Source: an uncultured Opitutia bacterium (GTDB lineage Bacteria; Verrucomicrobiota; Verrucomicrobiia; Opitutales; Opitutaceae). Taken from it: a DNA stretch of 64,000 nucleotides. The DNA is taken from contig CAIKHO010000021.1 in NCBI GenBank assembly GCA_903827245.1, forward strand, positions 26,144-90,143, read 5' to 3'. The notes beneath the pieces are model-generated. The model was not told the DNA's origin. It saw only the letters and a program-made list of their open reading frames with translations, and made no database searches. Positions 38,320 through 51,877 of the stretch are shown one piece after another. The number at the start of each line of letters is the position of its first letter. Position 1 is the first letter of the stretch. The translations under genes were made by a program, and so were the position numbers.

Positions 38320-39675
38320 ATGCCGCGCCCCCATGACACAATAGCCGCGCTTGCGACGCCTGCGGGCACCGCGGCCATTGCGGTCCTGCGGGTCAGCGGG
38401 GCCGAGGCGGGGCGAATTGCCGGTGAAATCCTCGGTCGTGCTCCCCTGCCCCGGGTCGCGATCCATGCCGATTATCATGACCAGGCGGGCGGGCTGATCG
38501 ACGATGTGCTAGGTACTTTTTTTCAAGGGCCTCACTCGTACACCGGCGAGGATTCATTCGAGGTCTCGTGCCATGGCAACCCCTTCATCGCGCAGAAAAT
38601 CCTCGAGGATCTTCTGGCCCGCGGGTGCCGGTTGGCTGAGCCGGGTGAATTCACCCAGCGCGCTTTTCTGAACGGGCGGATGGACTTGAGCCAGGCGGAA
38701 GCGGTGATGGACCTCATCCGGGCCCGCAGCGAGCGTTCGCTTGCGGTGGCCCAACAGCAGCTGCGCGGATCCCTTGGACGCCGCCTGGCCGGGTTGGTGG
38801 ATGGATTGCTCGGCGTGCTGGCCCGGGTGGAAGCGTATATCGACTTTCCCGAGGAGGATTTGCCACCGGAAGACCAGGAATTGGTCGCGTCTGAATTGGA
38901 CCGGATCATCGAGGAAACCGACCGCCTGCTGGCGACGGGCCACTATGGCGAGCTGCTCCGTGACGAGATCAAGACGGTCATCATCGGTGCGCCCAATGCC
39001 GGCAAAAGCAGCCTCCTGAACCGGCTGGTCGGCAGCGAGCGCGCCTTGGTGAGCACCGAACCCGGAACGACGCGGGATTTCATCGAGGAACGCATTATCG
39101 CGGGACCGCACGGTCTGCGGCTCATCGACACGGCGGGGTTGAATCCCGCGCCGGCCGGGCTCGAAAAACTCGGCATCGCCAAGACCCTCGAACGCGCCGC
39201 CGAGGCTGACCTCTTCCTTCTGGTGCTCGATGCGACCCAGTCGGCGCCCGACCTGCCCGACCTGCTGGCTGCGCGCCTGCGGGATTCAAATACCGTGGTG
39301 GTCTTGAATAAAATGGACCTCGTGCAAACGCTCCCTGCCGCCAGGGCTCCGGCTTCCCTGCCCTTTGTCGCGATTTCAGCGCTGACGGGCGCCGGGATGG
39401 ATGAACTGCTAAACGCAATCATTCATCTGGCGGACCTCTTTCAGCGCGATATCGGCGATGATATTGTGGCGATCAATGCCCGCCACGCGGATGCCCTTGG
39501 CCGTGCGCAGGCTTGCCTGCGGGGAGCACGGGCTAAACTGGGAGATAAGATGGCTATAGAATTATTGGCCAGCGACTTGCGCGGCGCCCTAGATGCTTTC
39601 GGCGAAATCTCCGGCAGGATCGATAGCGAGCGGATGCTCGATCGACTTTTTGCGACATTCTGCATCGGCAAATAG
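38320..39675 (+). CDS. mnmE: tRNA modification GTPase MnmE
   Basis: 451-residue dimeric GTPase which with MnmG installs the 5-carboxymethylaminomethyl group on wobble U34 of certain tRNAs. N-terminal formyl-THF-binding part MPRPHDTIAALATPAGTAAI, G1 GAPNAGKSSLLNRL near residue 224, the K-loop-type switch SERALVSTEPGTTRDFIEE, G3 DTAG, G4 NKMD, and the terminal FCIGK with the catalytic cysteine. The ATG at 38320 fits the family; an upstream frame opening at 38278 does not. mnmG follows after 58 nt. Confidence 0.96.
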   Translation: MPRPHDTIAALATPAGTAAIAVLRVSGAEAGRIAGEILGRAPLPRVAIHADYHDQAGGLIDDVLGTFFQGPHSYTGEDSFEVSCHGNPFIAQKILEDLLARGCRLAEPGEFTQRAFLNGRMDLSQAEAVMDLIRARSERSLAVAQQQLRGSLGRRLAGLVDGLLGVLARVEAYIDFPEEDLPPEDQELVASELDRIIEETDRLLATGHYGELLRDEIKTVIIGAPNAGKSSLLNRLVGSERALVSTEPGTTRDFIEERIIAGPHGLRLIDTAGLNPAPAGLEKLGIAKTLERAAEADLFLLVLDATQSAPDLPDLLAARLRDSNTVVVLNKMDLVQTLPAARAPASLPFVAISALTGAGMDELLNAIIHLADLFQRDIGDDIVAINARHADALGRAQACLRGARAKLGDKMAIELLASDLRGALDAFGEISGRIDSERMLDRLFATFCIGK

Positions 39676-39733
39676 TCCCCTTGCCTTGGGCGCAGATCAA
39701 AGGTAAGCTATTGGCTTTTAATTATTTAAGTTA

Positions 39734-41668
39734 ATGGTTTATAACAAGATACCGTTTGAAGTCATCGTCTGTGGCGCTGGTCATGCAGGGGTTGAGGCGG
39801 CATTGGCGGCATCGCGCATGGGGGCCTCCACCCTGCTCCTCACCGGCAACATCGACACGATTGCCCAGATGAGCTGCAACCCGGCCATTGGCGGCCAGGC
39901 GAAAGGCCAGATGGTTCGGGAAATCGATGCCCTTGGAGGCGAGATGGCGATCAACACGGATGTGACTGGAATTCAGTTCCGCTTGCTGAACGAATCCAAA
40001 GGGCTCGCGGTTCAATCGCCGAGAGCGCAATGTGACAAGAAGGCTTACCAGTTCCGTCTCAAGCATACGCTGGAGTTGCAGAAAAATCTTCAGGTCTTTC
40101 AGGCCACAGTCACGGGATTGATTTATTTCCACGGCAAGGTTGTCGGTTGCCACACGAACCTCGATATCGATTTCCTGGGAGAAACGGTGGTCGTGACGAC
40201 CGGCACATTTTTGCGCGGCCTAATGCATATCGGGCAGAATAAAAACGAAGGCGGCCGGCTGGGCGATTTCAGCGCACGAACGCTCTCGGCCAGTTTTCTG
40301 GAGGCCGGAATTGAATTGCGTAGATTCAAGACAGGGACACCGCCTAGGCTCTTGGGCCGGAGCATCGATTTCGGCAAGATGCAGGAGCAAAAAGGCGATG
40401 CGGCCCCGACCCTATTTGCCTTCCATGATACGCGTGGTCCGGAGGATTTGTTCCACGTAGAACAAGCCTCCGAGGAACGGATCGGATGGACGCCGGGATC
40501 TTGTCAGATTTCCTGCTGGATGACCCATACGACGGCGGAAACAGCCCGGATTGTCCGCGATAATCTACACAAGTCGGCAATGTATAGTGGTGAAATCGAG
40601 GGGGTTGGGCCTCGGTATTGCCCGAGTATCGAAGACAAGTTTGTCCGGTTCGCCGATAAGCCCAGGCACCTGTTGTTCCTGGAACCGGAGGGACGTTCGA
40701 CGAACGAATATTATGTTAATGGGCTCTCCACCAGCCTGCCATTCGATGTTCAACTTGAGATGGTCCACAGCATCCCGGGGCTGGAGAATGCCGAGATTTT
40801 ACGGCCGGCCTATGCCGTCGAATACGATTTCGCGCCGCCGCCGCAGCTTTATCCTTCCTTAGAGTCCAAACGGGTCGAAAACCTATTTTTTGCCGGCCAG
40901 ATCAATGGGACATCCGGTTACGAGGAGGCAGCAGCGCAAGGCTTGGTTGCCGGCGTGAACGCGGTCTGCAAGGCGAGGGGAGAAACACCGCTGATCATTG
41001 AGCGGCACGAGGGTTATATTGGGGTGCTGATCGATGATCTCGTGACGAAGGGGACAAATGAACCATACCGCATGTTCACAAGCCGGGCGGAGCATCGTTT
41101 GATGTTTAATCACGGAAGTGCCGAATTGCGCTTTCTTCATCACGCGAAAAATCATAACCTTCTAAATGAAAATCGTTTAAATAATATATCTGGGAAAAAG
41201 CAACGGGTTGAACATTGGGTCGCCTGGCTTGAAAAGACACCCGTGTCCGGGGGCGGTACTTGGGGCGATGTGATCAGGCGTACCGCCGCAGTGCAGGGTA
41301 TCAAATCGAGGGGAGGGGACGGATTCAATGGCGTGAAACTTCCAGATGAATTTCAACGGGAGCAGTCCACGGTCCGCGAGGAGGCGCTTTATCGGGTGAG
41401 CTATGCGGGTTACCTGCAGCGCGAACAGCGCCAGATAGAGAAAATGGGCAATGTGGATAAAATCCGGATTCCTGCCGGCCTCGACTTTCTCTCGATTCGA
41501 GGCCTCCGGAGGGAAAGCGCCCTGAAGCTCACTGAGTTCAAGCCCTATACCTTGGGCCAAGCCAGCCGTATAAGCGGTGTTAACCCGGCTGATATCAGCA
41601 TCTTAATGGTTATAATCGAAGCGAGAAAGAGCTCCGATCACCCATCGGAGCGCACTGGGGATTTTTGA
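39734..41668 (+). CDS. mnmG: tRNA modification enzyme MnmG (GidA)
   Basis: 644-residue FAD/NADH enzyme, partner of MnmE. FAD-binding [20 protein letters not shown] is near residue 12, [20 protein letters not shown] and KTGTPPRL follow, then a C-terminal helical tRNA-binding part ([33 protein letters not shown]). Base composition is lower in GC than its neighbours, especially near 41140-41220, and the last part uses many A/T-ending codons. The gene is complete. Upstream 58 nt are A/T-rich. Confidence 0.96.
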   Translation: MVYNKIPFEVIVCGAGHAGVEAALAASRMGASTLLLTGNIDTIAQMSCNPAIGGQAKGQMVREIDALGGEMAINTDVTGIQFRLLNESKGLAVQSPRAQCDKKAYQFRLKHTLELQKNLQVFQATVTGLIYFHGKVVGCHTNLDIDFLGETVVVTTGTFLRGLMHIGQNKNEGGRLGDFSARTLSASFLEAGIELRRFKTGTPPRLLGRSIDFGKMQEQKGDAAPTLFAFHDTRGPEDLFHVEQASEERIGWTPGSCQISCWMTHTTAETARIVRDNLHKSAMYSGEIEGVGPRYCPSIEDKFVRFADKPRHLLFLEPEGRSTNEYYVNGLSTSLPFDVQLEMVHSIPGLENAEILRPAYAVEYDFAPPPQLYPSLESKRVENLFFAGQINGTSGYEEAAAQGLVAGVNAVCKARGETPLIIERHEGYIGVLIDDLVTKGTNEPYRMFTSRAEHRLMFNHGSAELRFLHHAKNHNLLNENRLNNISGKKQRVEHWVAWLEKTPVSGGGTWGDVIRRTAAVQGIKSRGGDGFNGVKLPDEFQREQSTVREEALYRVSYAGYLQREQRQIEKMGNVDKIRIPAGLDFLSIRGLRRESALKLTEFKPYTLGQASRISGVNPADISILMVIIEARKSSDHPSERTGDF

Positions 41669-41681
41669 CGAATCGGCTGCG

Positions 41682-41701
41682 TTGTAACATTTGTGAAACA
41701 G
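41682..41701. promoter_or_regulatory. PHO-box-like direct repeat
   Basis: TGTAACA-TTTG-TGAAACA on the plus strand, 7-4-7, equals TGTTTCA-CAAA-TGTTACA on the minus strand. PhoB sites are 7-bp direct repeats spaced by 4 bp (11-bp period), so this candidate could be a site for autoregulation of the PhoB-like gene 44 nt downstream. The match to the enterobacterial consensus is only partial. Confidence 0.4.
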
Positions 41702-41744
41702 ACCGCAAATTCGCTATGACTTCATCCGCGGGTGGGATAAACTC

Positions 41745-42457
41745 ATGCCCATGACGGATAAAAAACTTAAAAAAATCCTCGTGGTCGATGACGAGTCGGA
41801 TGTCACGGAATTGCTGGCGTACCATCTGAAATCCAAGGGCTTTTTCGTCGAGACCGTCAATAATCCCAATGTCAGCATCGGACTGGCGCGCACCTTTCTG
41901 CCGGATTTGGTTATTCTGGACGTGATGATGCCCGAACTGAACGGCATCCAGATCTGCCGCATGCTGCGGGCGGATCCCAAGCTCAAACGCGTGCCGGTTA
42001 TTTTTCTTACCGCCAAGGCCGAGGAAGGCGACCGCATCCAGGGACTCGAAACGGGTGCCGATGATTACATCTGCAAGCCCTTCAGCACAAAAGAGGTCGT
42101 GCTGCGCGTGCAATCGATCCTGCGCCGGGCGGGCGAGGGTTCCGCGGAAGAACCGCGGCGCCTGCAAATCGGACAGATCGTGCTCGATGTCGACCGCCAC
42201 GAAGTCACGGTGAATGGCCAGTTGATCGAGCTTACCGCCACCGAATTCAAGCTGCTGCGGCTGCTAATGGAACGCCGCGGCCGGGTGCAAACCCGCGAGC
42301 ATTTGCTGATCAACGTGTGGAATTACGAGACGGAGATTGAAACCCGCACGGTGGACACGCACGTGCGCCGCCTGCGCGAGAAACTCGGCGCCGAGGCGGA
42401 CTGGATCGAGACCATTCGCGGCGTCGGTTACCGGATTGCCGAGCGCAAAGTCGAATC

Positions 42458-42470
<13 letters not shown>
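41745..42470 (+). CDS. PhoB-like response regulator
   Basis: 241 residues: receiver domain with ILVVDDESD at the start, phospho-acceptor D59 (LVILDVMMP), T/K switch LTAKAEEG and YICKPFS, then an OmpR/PhoB winged helix (LTATEFKLLRLLMERRGRVQ; TVDTHVRRLREKLG). It overlaps the histidine kinase gene by 13 nt. PhoB/PhoR assignment rests on domain order and kinase type; the phosphate-specific role is not proven because no pst or phoU gene is nearby. Confidence 0.85.
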
Positions 42471-43729
<1,259 letters not shown>

Positions 43730-43774
43730 GCCCGAGGCTTGCGCGCCGGCCGGTCAGGCCCTAGCCGTGCGCCC

Positions 43775-44368
43775 GTGGAAAATCCCGCCCGCACGGCCGA
43801 GCATCTGGCCCGTCTGGACCAGCGCCGCGAAGCCTTGCGCGCACGGCTCGGCGGCGTTCTCGCGCCCGCCCCGCGGTTTGTCTGGGAAATTGGCTGCGGG
43901 CACGGGCATTTCCTGACGGCCTACGCGCTGGCCCATCCCGCGGTGTCTTGCATCGGGATCGACATTGTCCGCGAGCGGATCGAGCGCGCCGAGCGGAAAC
44001 GCGAACGGGCCCGTCTGCCCAACCTTCATTTCCTTCTCGCGGAGGCCGGGATGTTTCTTGAGGTGCTTCCGGTCAACGCTAGGCCCACCGATATCTTCGT
44101 CCTGTTTCCCGATCCTTGGCCCAAGCAGCGTCATCACAAGCACCGCATCCTGCAGGCGGATTTCCTCGCCCGGGTCGCCCAACGGGCGGGGCAGGGGACC
44201 CGGCTCTATTTCCGTACCGACCATGCGCCTTACTTTCAGGCGGTAAGGGAGGTGCTGCAGGTGCACCCGAACTGGCGAATGGTGGAGGAAAACTGGCCGT
44301 TTGAGGAGCTTACCGTCTTTCAGGCCCGGGCGCCGGCCTACCAGTCGTTAATTGCGGTGAGCAAGTAG
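43775..44368 (+). CDS. trmB: tRNA (guanine-N7-)-methyltransferase TrmB
   Basis: Methylates G46 in the variable loop of tRNAs using SAM. About 197 residues from the GTG at 43775. Motif I reads VWEIGCGHGHFLTAYA, and the family-defining FPDPWPKQRHHKHRI, then YFRTDHAPYF and the end FQARAPAYQSLIAV. An upstream TTG at 43739 is also in frame but overlaps nothing convincing. It follows the histidine kinase by 45 nt. Confidence 0.92.
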   Translation: MENPARTAEHLARLDQRREALRARLGGVLAPAPRFVWEIGCGHGHFLTAYALAHPAVSCIGIDIVRERIERAERKRERARLPNLHFLLAEAGMFLEVLPVNARPTDIFVLFPDPWPKQRHHKHRILQADFLARVAQRAGQGTRLYFRTDHAPYFQAVREVLQVHPNWRMVEENWPFEELTVFQARAPAYQSLIAVSK

Positions 44369-44529
44369 GCCAACGGGTCCGGCCCGCCATTAGTTCAACA
44401 CCGGGATTTGCCGGTGGACGCTAATTCCCGAAGGAGGGGAAAAGCGTGCCGGTTTCAGGGGTTGACGGAGCCGGGGGGCACTGTCTACGTCCAACCCTTC
44501 ACAAGCCCCCCGTTCGCCAGTATTTCTCC

Positions 44530-45438
44530 ATGTCTTGGGTCAGAACATCAGCCCTTTTTCTTTTTTCCTTCGTCACGGCCATGCCTGCTTTTGCCGCCGG
44601 TGAAGCGCATGCCGGCGTGGCGCCGATGGCGGAGCGCCTTTTCACCGTCGCTGGCCTGCCGATCACCAACAGCATGGTGACGAGCTGGGTTGTGGCCGCA
44701 GTCCTGATCATCGTCATCCGGATCGCCATCAAGCGTCCCCAACTTGTTCCCACCCGTGCCCAGGCCATGGTTGAGAGCTTGGTCGAGGGCGTGCTCGATC
44801 TCATCACGCCGATCGTCGGGAACAAGGTCGCCAAGCACGCCTTCCCGCTGCTCATCGCGCTCTTCACCTACATCCTGATCCAGAACTGGAGCGGACTTTT
44901 CCCGGGGGTCGGCACGGTCTACATGATCGATCATGAGACCGGCGGCTGGATGGAATTTGTTCGTCCCGGCAATGCCGACATGAACGGCACCCTCGCCCTC
45001 GCGGCGGTCGCGTTCGCCGGCTGGTTTTACCTCATCATGCGCTACGCCGGCCCGAAGCTCGTGTTGAAGGACATCTTCGGCAACAAGGCCGACAAGAATG
45101 AAATCCCCGCCGTTATTTATTATCCTCTCTTCGTCGTTTTCTTCGCGGTCGGCCTGATCGAGGTCGTCTCGATCGCCTTTCGCCCGATTTCGCTCTCGTT
45201 CCGGCTTTTCGGCAACGTCTTTGGCGGTGAGAACCTGATGCACGCCATGTCAGGCATTATGAAGTGGGGCCTGCCGCTGCCGTTCTATTTTCTCGAGATC
45301 CTGATCGGCTTTGTCCAAGCGCTGGTGTTCACGCTCCTGGTCAGTGTTTATATCGGCCTGATCTGCAATCACGGCGACGACCACGATGAGGAGCACGGGC
45401 ACGGCCACACTGGAGAACACAAGGAAACCGCGCACTGA
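44530..45438 (+). CDS. atpB: ATP synthase F0 subunit a
   Basis: 302-residue membrane subunit carrying the half-channels for ions. Signal-like start MSWVRTSALFLFSFVTAMPA, then helices, the essential arginine region SLSFRLFGNVFGGEN near residue 224-238 and the last helix FVQALVFTLLVSVYIGL. The C terminus is very rich in His and Glu (DDHDEEHGHGHTGEHKETAH), possibly metal-binding. First gene of atpBEFHAGDC; atpI is absent. The upstream 161 nt contain a CACCGG/CCGGTG hairpin and no gene. Confidence 0.95.
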   Translation: MSWVRTSALFLFSFVTAMPAFAAGEAHAGVAPMAERLFTVAGLPITNSMVTSWVVAAVLIIVIRIAIKRPQLVPTRAQAMVESLVEGVLDLITPIVGNKVAKHAFPLLIALFTYILIQNWSGLFPGVGTVYMIDHETGGWMEFVRPGNADMNGTLALAAVAFAGWFYLIMRYAGPKLVLKDIFGNKADKNEIPAVIYYPLFVVFFAVGLIEVVSIAFRPISLSFRLFGNVFGGENLMHAMSGIMKWGLPLPFYFLEILIGFVQALVFTLLVSVYIGLICNHGDDHDEEHGHGHTGEHKETAH

Positions 45439-45512
45439 TCGACCCTTTACCGCCGGGACCGTGCCACGCGTGCGGACGGTGGAAATCCAACCAAAAAATA
45501 ACACACACCACC

Positions 45513-45728
45513 ATGATCATCCCCCTAATCGCTGAAATCACCGGCAACATCCAGGGCGCGTTCGGCTGTCTCGCCGCCGCCATCGGCGTCGGCCTCGTCG
45601 GCGCCAAGGCCGTCGAGGGCGTCGGCCGCAATCCGGGCGCGTCCGGCAAGATCCTCGTCCAATCCATCATCGGCATGGCCCTTGCCGAAGCCGTCGCGTT
45701 CTACGCGCTGTTCCTCGGCAGCAAGTAA
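45513..45728 (+). CDS. atpE: ATP synthase F0 subunit c
   Basis: 71-residue two-helix ring subunit. Loop RNPGASGKI joins the helices, and the ion-binding carboxylate is Glu59 in MALAEAVAFYAL. The residue after it is Ala rather than Ser or Thr, and the first helix has no Gln at the usual Na+ position, so proton coupling is more likely. It follows atpB by 74 nt, which include a weak CGGTGG. Confidence 0.95.
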   Translation: MIIPLIAEITGNIQGAFGCLAAAIGVGLVGAKAVEGVGRNPGASGKILVQSIIGMALAEAVAFYALFLGSK

Positions 45729-45785
45729 TCCTCCGTTCGTTCCGCGCCGGCGCAGCCCGCCGGCGCGGATTTCCCTTTTCCCGCC

Positions 45786-46367
45786 ATGATCTCCCCACTG
45801 CTCGTTTTCGCCGAGGTTGCCGCTCATGCCGCCGAGGCCGCTCCCGCGGAAGCCGCCAGCGGCGTCACCAAGATCCTGCAGGACTTCGGCATCAGCTGGC
45901 CGTTCTTCCTCGCGCAGGTTGTGAACTTCGCCGTGGTGGCGACGCTCCTCTGGAAGTTGGCCTTCAAGCCGGTCCTCGCCACGCTCGACGCGCGCCAGCA
46001 GAAAATCGCCTCCGGCCTGCAGTACGCCGAGGAAATGAAGGCCCGCCTCGCCTCGACGCAGCAGCAGACCGATGCCGTGCTCAAGGAAGCCCAGCACAAG
46101 GCCCAGGCCGTGATCGCTGAAGCCCAGAAAGCGGCCAAGGAATTTTCCGACAAGCAGCAGAAGGAAGCTCTTGAACAGGCGAGCCTCTTGCTCACCAAGG
46201 CGCAGGCCACGATTGAGCTCGAAAAGAAAAAGATGCTCGCCGAGGCCCGGACCGAAATCGCCCGCCTCGTCGTTGCCACGACGCAACGCGTGCTCGCCAA
46301 GGAGCTCTCCGAGGCCGATCGCAGCCGTTACAATGACGCCGCTGCCCGCGAATTGACCGGCGTCTGA
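45786..46367 (+). CDS. atpF: ATP synthase F0 subunit b
   Basis: 193-residue peripheral stalk subunit. One hydrophobic segment (WPFFLAQVVNFAVVATLLWK, near residues 39-58) then the hinge KPVLATLDARQQKI and a long charged, alanine-rich helix. The N-terminal extension of about 35 residues (FAEVAAHAAEAAPAEAASGV) is longer than in E. coli. Start ATG at 45786 is the only one that gives the full helix. Confidence 0.93.
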   Translation: MISPLLVFAEVAAHAAEAAPAEAASGVTKILQDFGISWPFFLAQVVNFAVVATLLWKLAFKPVLATLDARQQKIASGLQYAEEMKARLASTQQQTDAVLKEAQHKAQAVIAEAQKAAKEFSDKQQKEALEQASLLLTKAQATIELEKKKMLAEARTEIARLVVATTQRVLAKELSEADRSRYNDAAARELTGV

Positions 46368-46392
46368 ACCGACCTTCCGCCCTCACTATCTT

Positions 46393-46788
46393 ATGGCCGC
46401 CCACGGCAAGAAAGCCCAGCAGTTCGCCCGCCAGCTCTTCAAAATGAGCTTAGTCGACGGGACCGTGTCGGCCGACCGCGTGTCCGGGGTTCTCGCCTAT
46501 GTCGAGAAGCACCGGCCCGCCAACCCGGTGATGGTGCTCAAGGCCTACGCCCGCTTGGTTGCGACGGAGCTCGCGAAGAGCGAGGCCGTCGTCGAGCATG
46601 CCGGTGCGATCAACGCCGCCACGCTGACCGCCGTGGCCGCCGCCATGAGCCGCACCTACGGCCGCGCAGTCACCGCCACCGCCCGGCCGAATGCGGCCTT
46701 GCTCGCAGGCCTGCGTGTCCAGGTCGGCGATGATGTTTACGAGTCGTCCGTCGCCGGCCAGCTGGCTGCGCTTTCCGCGGCCGTCTGA
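46393..46788 (+). CDS. atpH: ATP synthase F1 subunit delta (shortened)
   Basis: Identified by place between atpF and atpA and by the C-terminal [20 protein letters not shown] and [14 protein letters not shown], which match the delta C-terminal domain. At 131 residues it is about 45-50 shorter than the usual 175-180; the six-helix N-terminal domain that binds the alpha crown appears reduced. The frame is intact with no downstream frameshift, so it is a short variant rather than a broken gene. Confidence 0.8.
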   Translation: MAAHGKKAQQFARQLFKMSLVDGTVSADRVSGVLAYVEKHRPANPVMVLKAYARLVATELAKSEAVVEHAGAINAATLTAVAAAMSRTYGRAVTATARPNAALLAGLRVQVGDDVYESSVAGQLAALSAAV

Positions 46789-46826
46789 TCCCCTTTACTC
46801 TTCCAGCCCCTCAACTCTCCTCTCCG

Positions 46827-48353
<1,527 letters not shown>

Positions 48354-48360
48354 ACTTGAT

Positions 48361-48444
48361 TAGGATTTCAGATTTACGAATGACCAGACCGACGTTCCCG
48401 CTTCCGTCCAATCGTAATTCGTAATTCTTCCTTCGTAAATTTCC
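48361..48444. repeat. ATTTACGAA-type inverted repeat inside the atp operon
   Basis: Left arm 48361-48384 (GGATTTCAGATTTACGAATG) and right arm 48406-48444 (AATTCGTAATTCTTCCTTCG TAAAT region) are complementary and built from AATTCGT/ACGAATT units. The right arm runs up to the atpG ATG. Confidence 0.75.
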
Positions 48445-50777
<2,333 letters not shown>

Positions 50778-50782
50778 TTTGG

Positions 50783-50862
50783 GAATCCACGAAACACACC
50801 GGGCACATTAAACACAGAATCGGCTTCCAAACCTTTCATGTGATTCGTGCATTTCGTGGTTA
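50783..50862. repeat. CACGAAACAC-type inverted repeat inside the atp operon
   Basis: Left arm 50783-50820 (CCACGAAACACACCGGGCAC onward) and right arm 50834-50862 (CATGTGATTCGTGCATTTCG onward) are complementary. The same family occurs at 62321-62407. The atpC ATG is 17 nt beyond the right arm. Confidence 0.8.
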
Positions 50863-50878
50863 AAAAAATCTCCTCATC

Positions 50879-51286
50879 ATGCCTTTGATTCTCGAAATCG
50901 TCACACCCGAGGCCCGGGTCTATTCCGACACGATCGATACGGTCGTGATTCCGACCGTGGCAGGGGAGGTCGGCATCCTGCCCGGGCACATTCCGCTGCT
51001 CACGCAGATTGAAAACGGCGAACTGCGCGTGACGAAGAACGGTGTGACGCAATGGCTGGCGGTCGGCGGTGGCTTTGCCGAGATCGAGGGTGACCGTGTG
51101 CATGTCCTGGCCGAGCGGGCGATCACCGAGGAAAAGATCGACGAGCATGCGGTGGAGGCCGCGCTAAAGCGGGCCGAGGACGAACTTAAAGCGGCCAAGG
51201 ACATCGATCCCCAGGAATACGAGCACCTGCAAAGCCTAGTGCGCTACGCGGGCGTCCAACTCGCGGTCAAACGCCGCCGTCGGTAA
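50879..51286 (+). CDS. atpC: ATP synthase F1 subunit epsilon
   Basis: 135-residue rotor and regulatory subunit. Start LILEIVTPEARVYSDTIDTV, beta-sandwich landmarks IPTVAGEVGILPGHIPLLTQ and GGGFAEIEGDRVHVLAERA, and a C-terminal helical hairpin EAALKRAEDELKAAKDIDPQ. It closes the operon. Confidence 0.95.
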   Translation: MPLILEIVTPEARVYSDTIDTVVIPTVAGEVGILPGHIPLLTQIENGELRVTKNGVTQWLAVGGGFAEIEGDRVHVLAERAITEEKIDEHAVEAALKRAEDELKAAKDIDPQEYEHLQSLVRYAGVQLAVKRRRR

Positions 51287-51297
51287 AGATAAACCCT

Positions 51298-51325
51298 AGC
51301 GCCTTTGCCGGCCCGGGGCTTTTTC
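51298..51325 (+). terminator. Possible terminator after atpC
   Basis: AGCGCC and GGGGCT can pair with one mismatch and are followed by TTTTTC. The hairpin is weak, so this is tentative. Confidence 0.35.
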
Positions 51326-51337
51326 TTGCACAATTAC

Positions 51338-51352
51338 TGAAACCGAGTCTCA
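51338..51352. promoter_or_regulatory. Candidate Fur-type operator before the feo genes
   Basis: TGAAACCGAGTCTCA is a near-palindrome (TGAAAC-N3-GTCTCA, one mismatch) 22 nt before the first FeoA-like gene. It agrees with the 7-1-7 Fur model TGATAAT-N-ATTATCA at about 9 of 14 positions, so iron control is plausible but not shown. Confidence 0.4.
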
Positions 51353-51373
51353 TTACATCCGTCTTGCTGTCCA

Positions 51374-51625
51374 ATGAGCCGTTCACCGATCCCCGCTTAT
51401 CTGTCGCTGTGCCAGCTGCCTTCTGGTGGGGTGGGGCGCGTGTGCAAACTGGAGGGTGATATGGAGTTCTGTCAGCGCGTCCGGGAAATGGGTATTGGTG
51501 AATCCACGTTTGTCACCAAGGTTTCCGGGACCGGCACCATACTCTGCCAGGTAAACGGCACGAGGATTGCCCTGAGTCACGGCGCGGCGAAAAACATTCT
51601 GGTTGAGCAACTGGCCGGGCGCTGA
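51374..51625 (+). CDS. feoA: FeoA-like protein (first copy)
   Basis: 83 residues with an SH3-like FeoA domain: LSLCQLPSGGVGRVCKLEGD, VREMGIGESTFVTKVSGTGT and ALSHGAAKNILVEQLAGR. It is thought to bind the FeoB G domain and aid ferrous iron uptake. It overlaps nothing and is followed after 11 nt by a second FeoA gene. Confidence 0.85.
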   Translation: MSRSPIPAYLSLCQLPSGGVGRVCKLEGDMEFCQRVREMGIGESTFVTKVSGTGTILCQVNGTRIALSHGAAKNILVEQLAGR

Positions 51626-51636
51626 AGGCAGCCGCC

Positions 51637-51876
51637 ATGGCCGTTCTCCTTAAACTTTCCGAACTCGCCGTTGGCGCTTCCGCCACGATTCGCGAGTTCC
51701 CCAAGACAGGACCGGCCTTTGTCCGGTTGCGCGAAATGGGCCTGCTGGCCGGCACGCCGGTCACCCTCGTCCGCACCGCGCCCATGGGAGATCCGATTGA
51801 AATCAAGTTGCGGGGCTATCACCTGACTCTCCGCAAGAGCGAGGCCGAGCACGTCTTGGTGGAGAGTGCCTCCTGA
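51637..51876 (+). CDS. feoA: FeoA-like protein (second copy)
   Basis: 79 residues, second FeoA: LKLSELAVGASATIREFPKT, LREMGLLAGTPVTLVRTAPM and IKLRGYHLTLRKSEAEHVLV. This copy has the canonical G-x-P-I-E-I-K-L-R-G-x-x-L-x-L-R pattern, whereas the first is more diverged. The ATG of feoB begins one base after its stop. Confidence 0.88.
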   Translation: MAVLLKLSELAVGASATIREFPKTGPAFVRLREMGLLAGTPVTLVRTAPMGDPIEIKLRGYHLTLRKSEAEHVLVESAS

Positions 51877-51877
51877 C

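Noticed and set aside
44369..44529. An additional gene (atpI) before atpB
   Set aside because: Only a small hairpin is present; no frame with membrane character.
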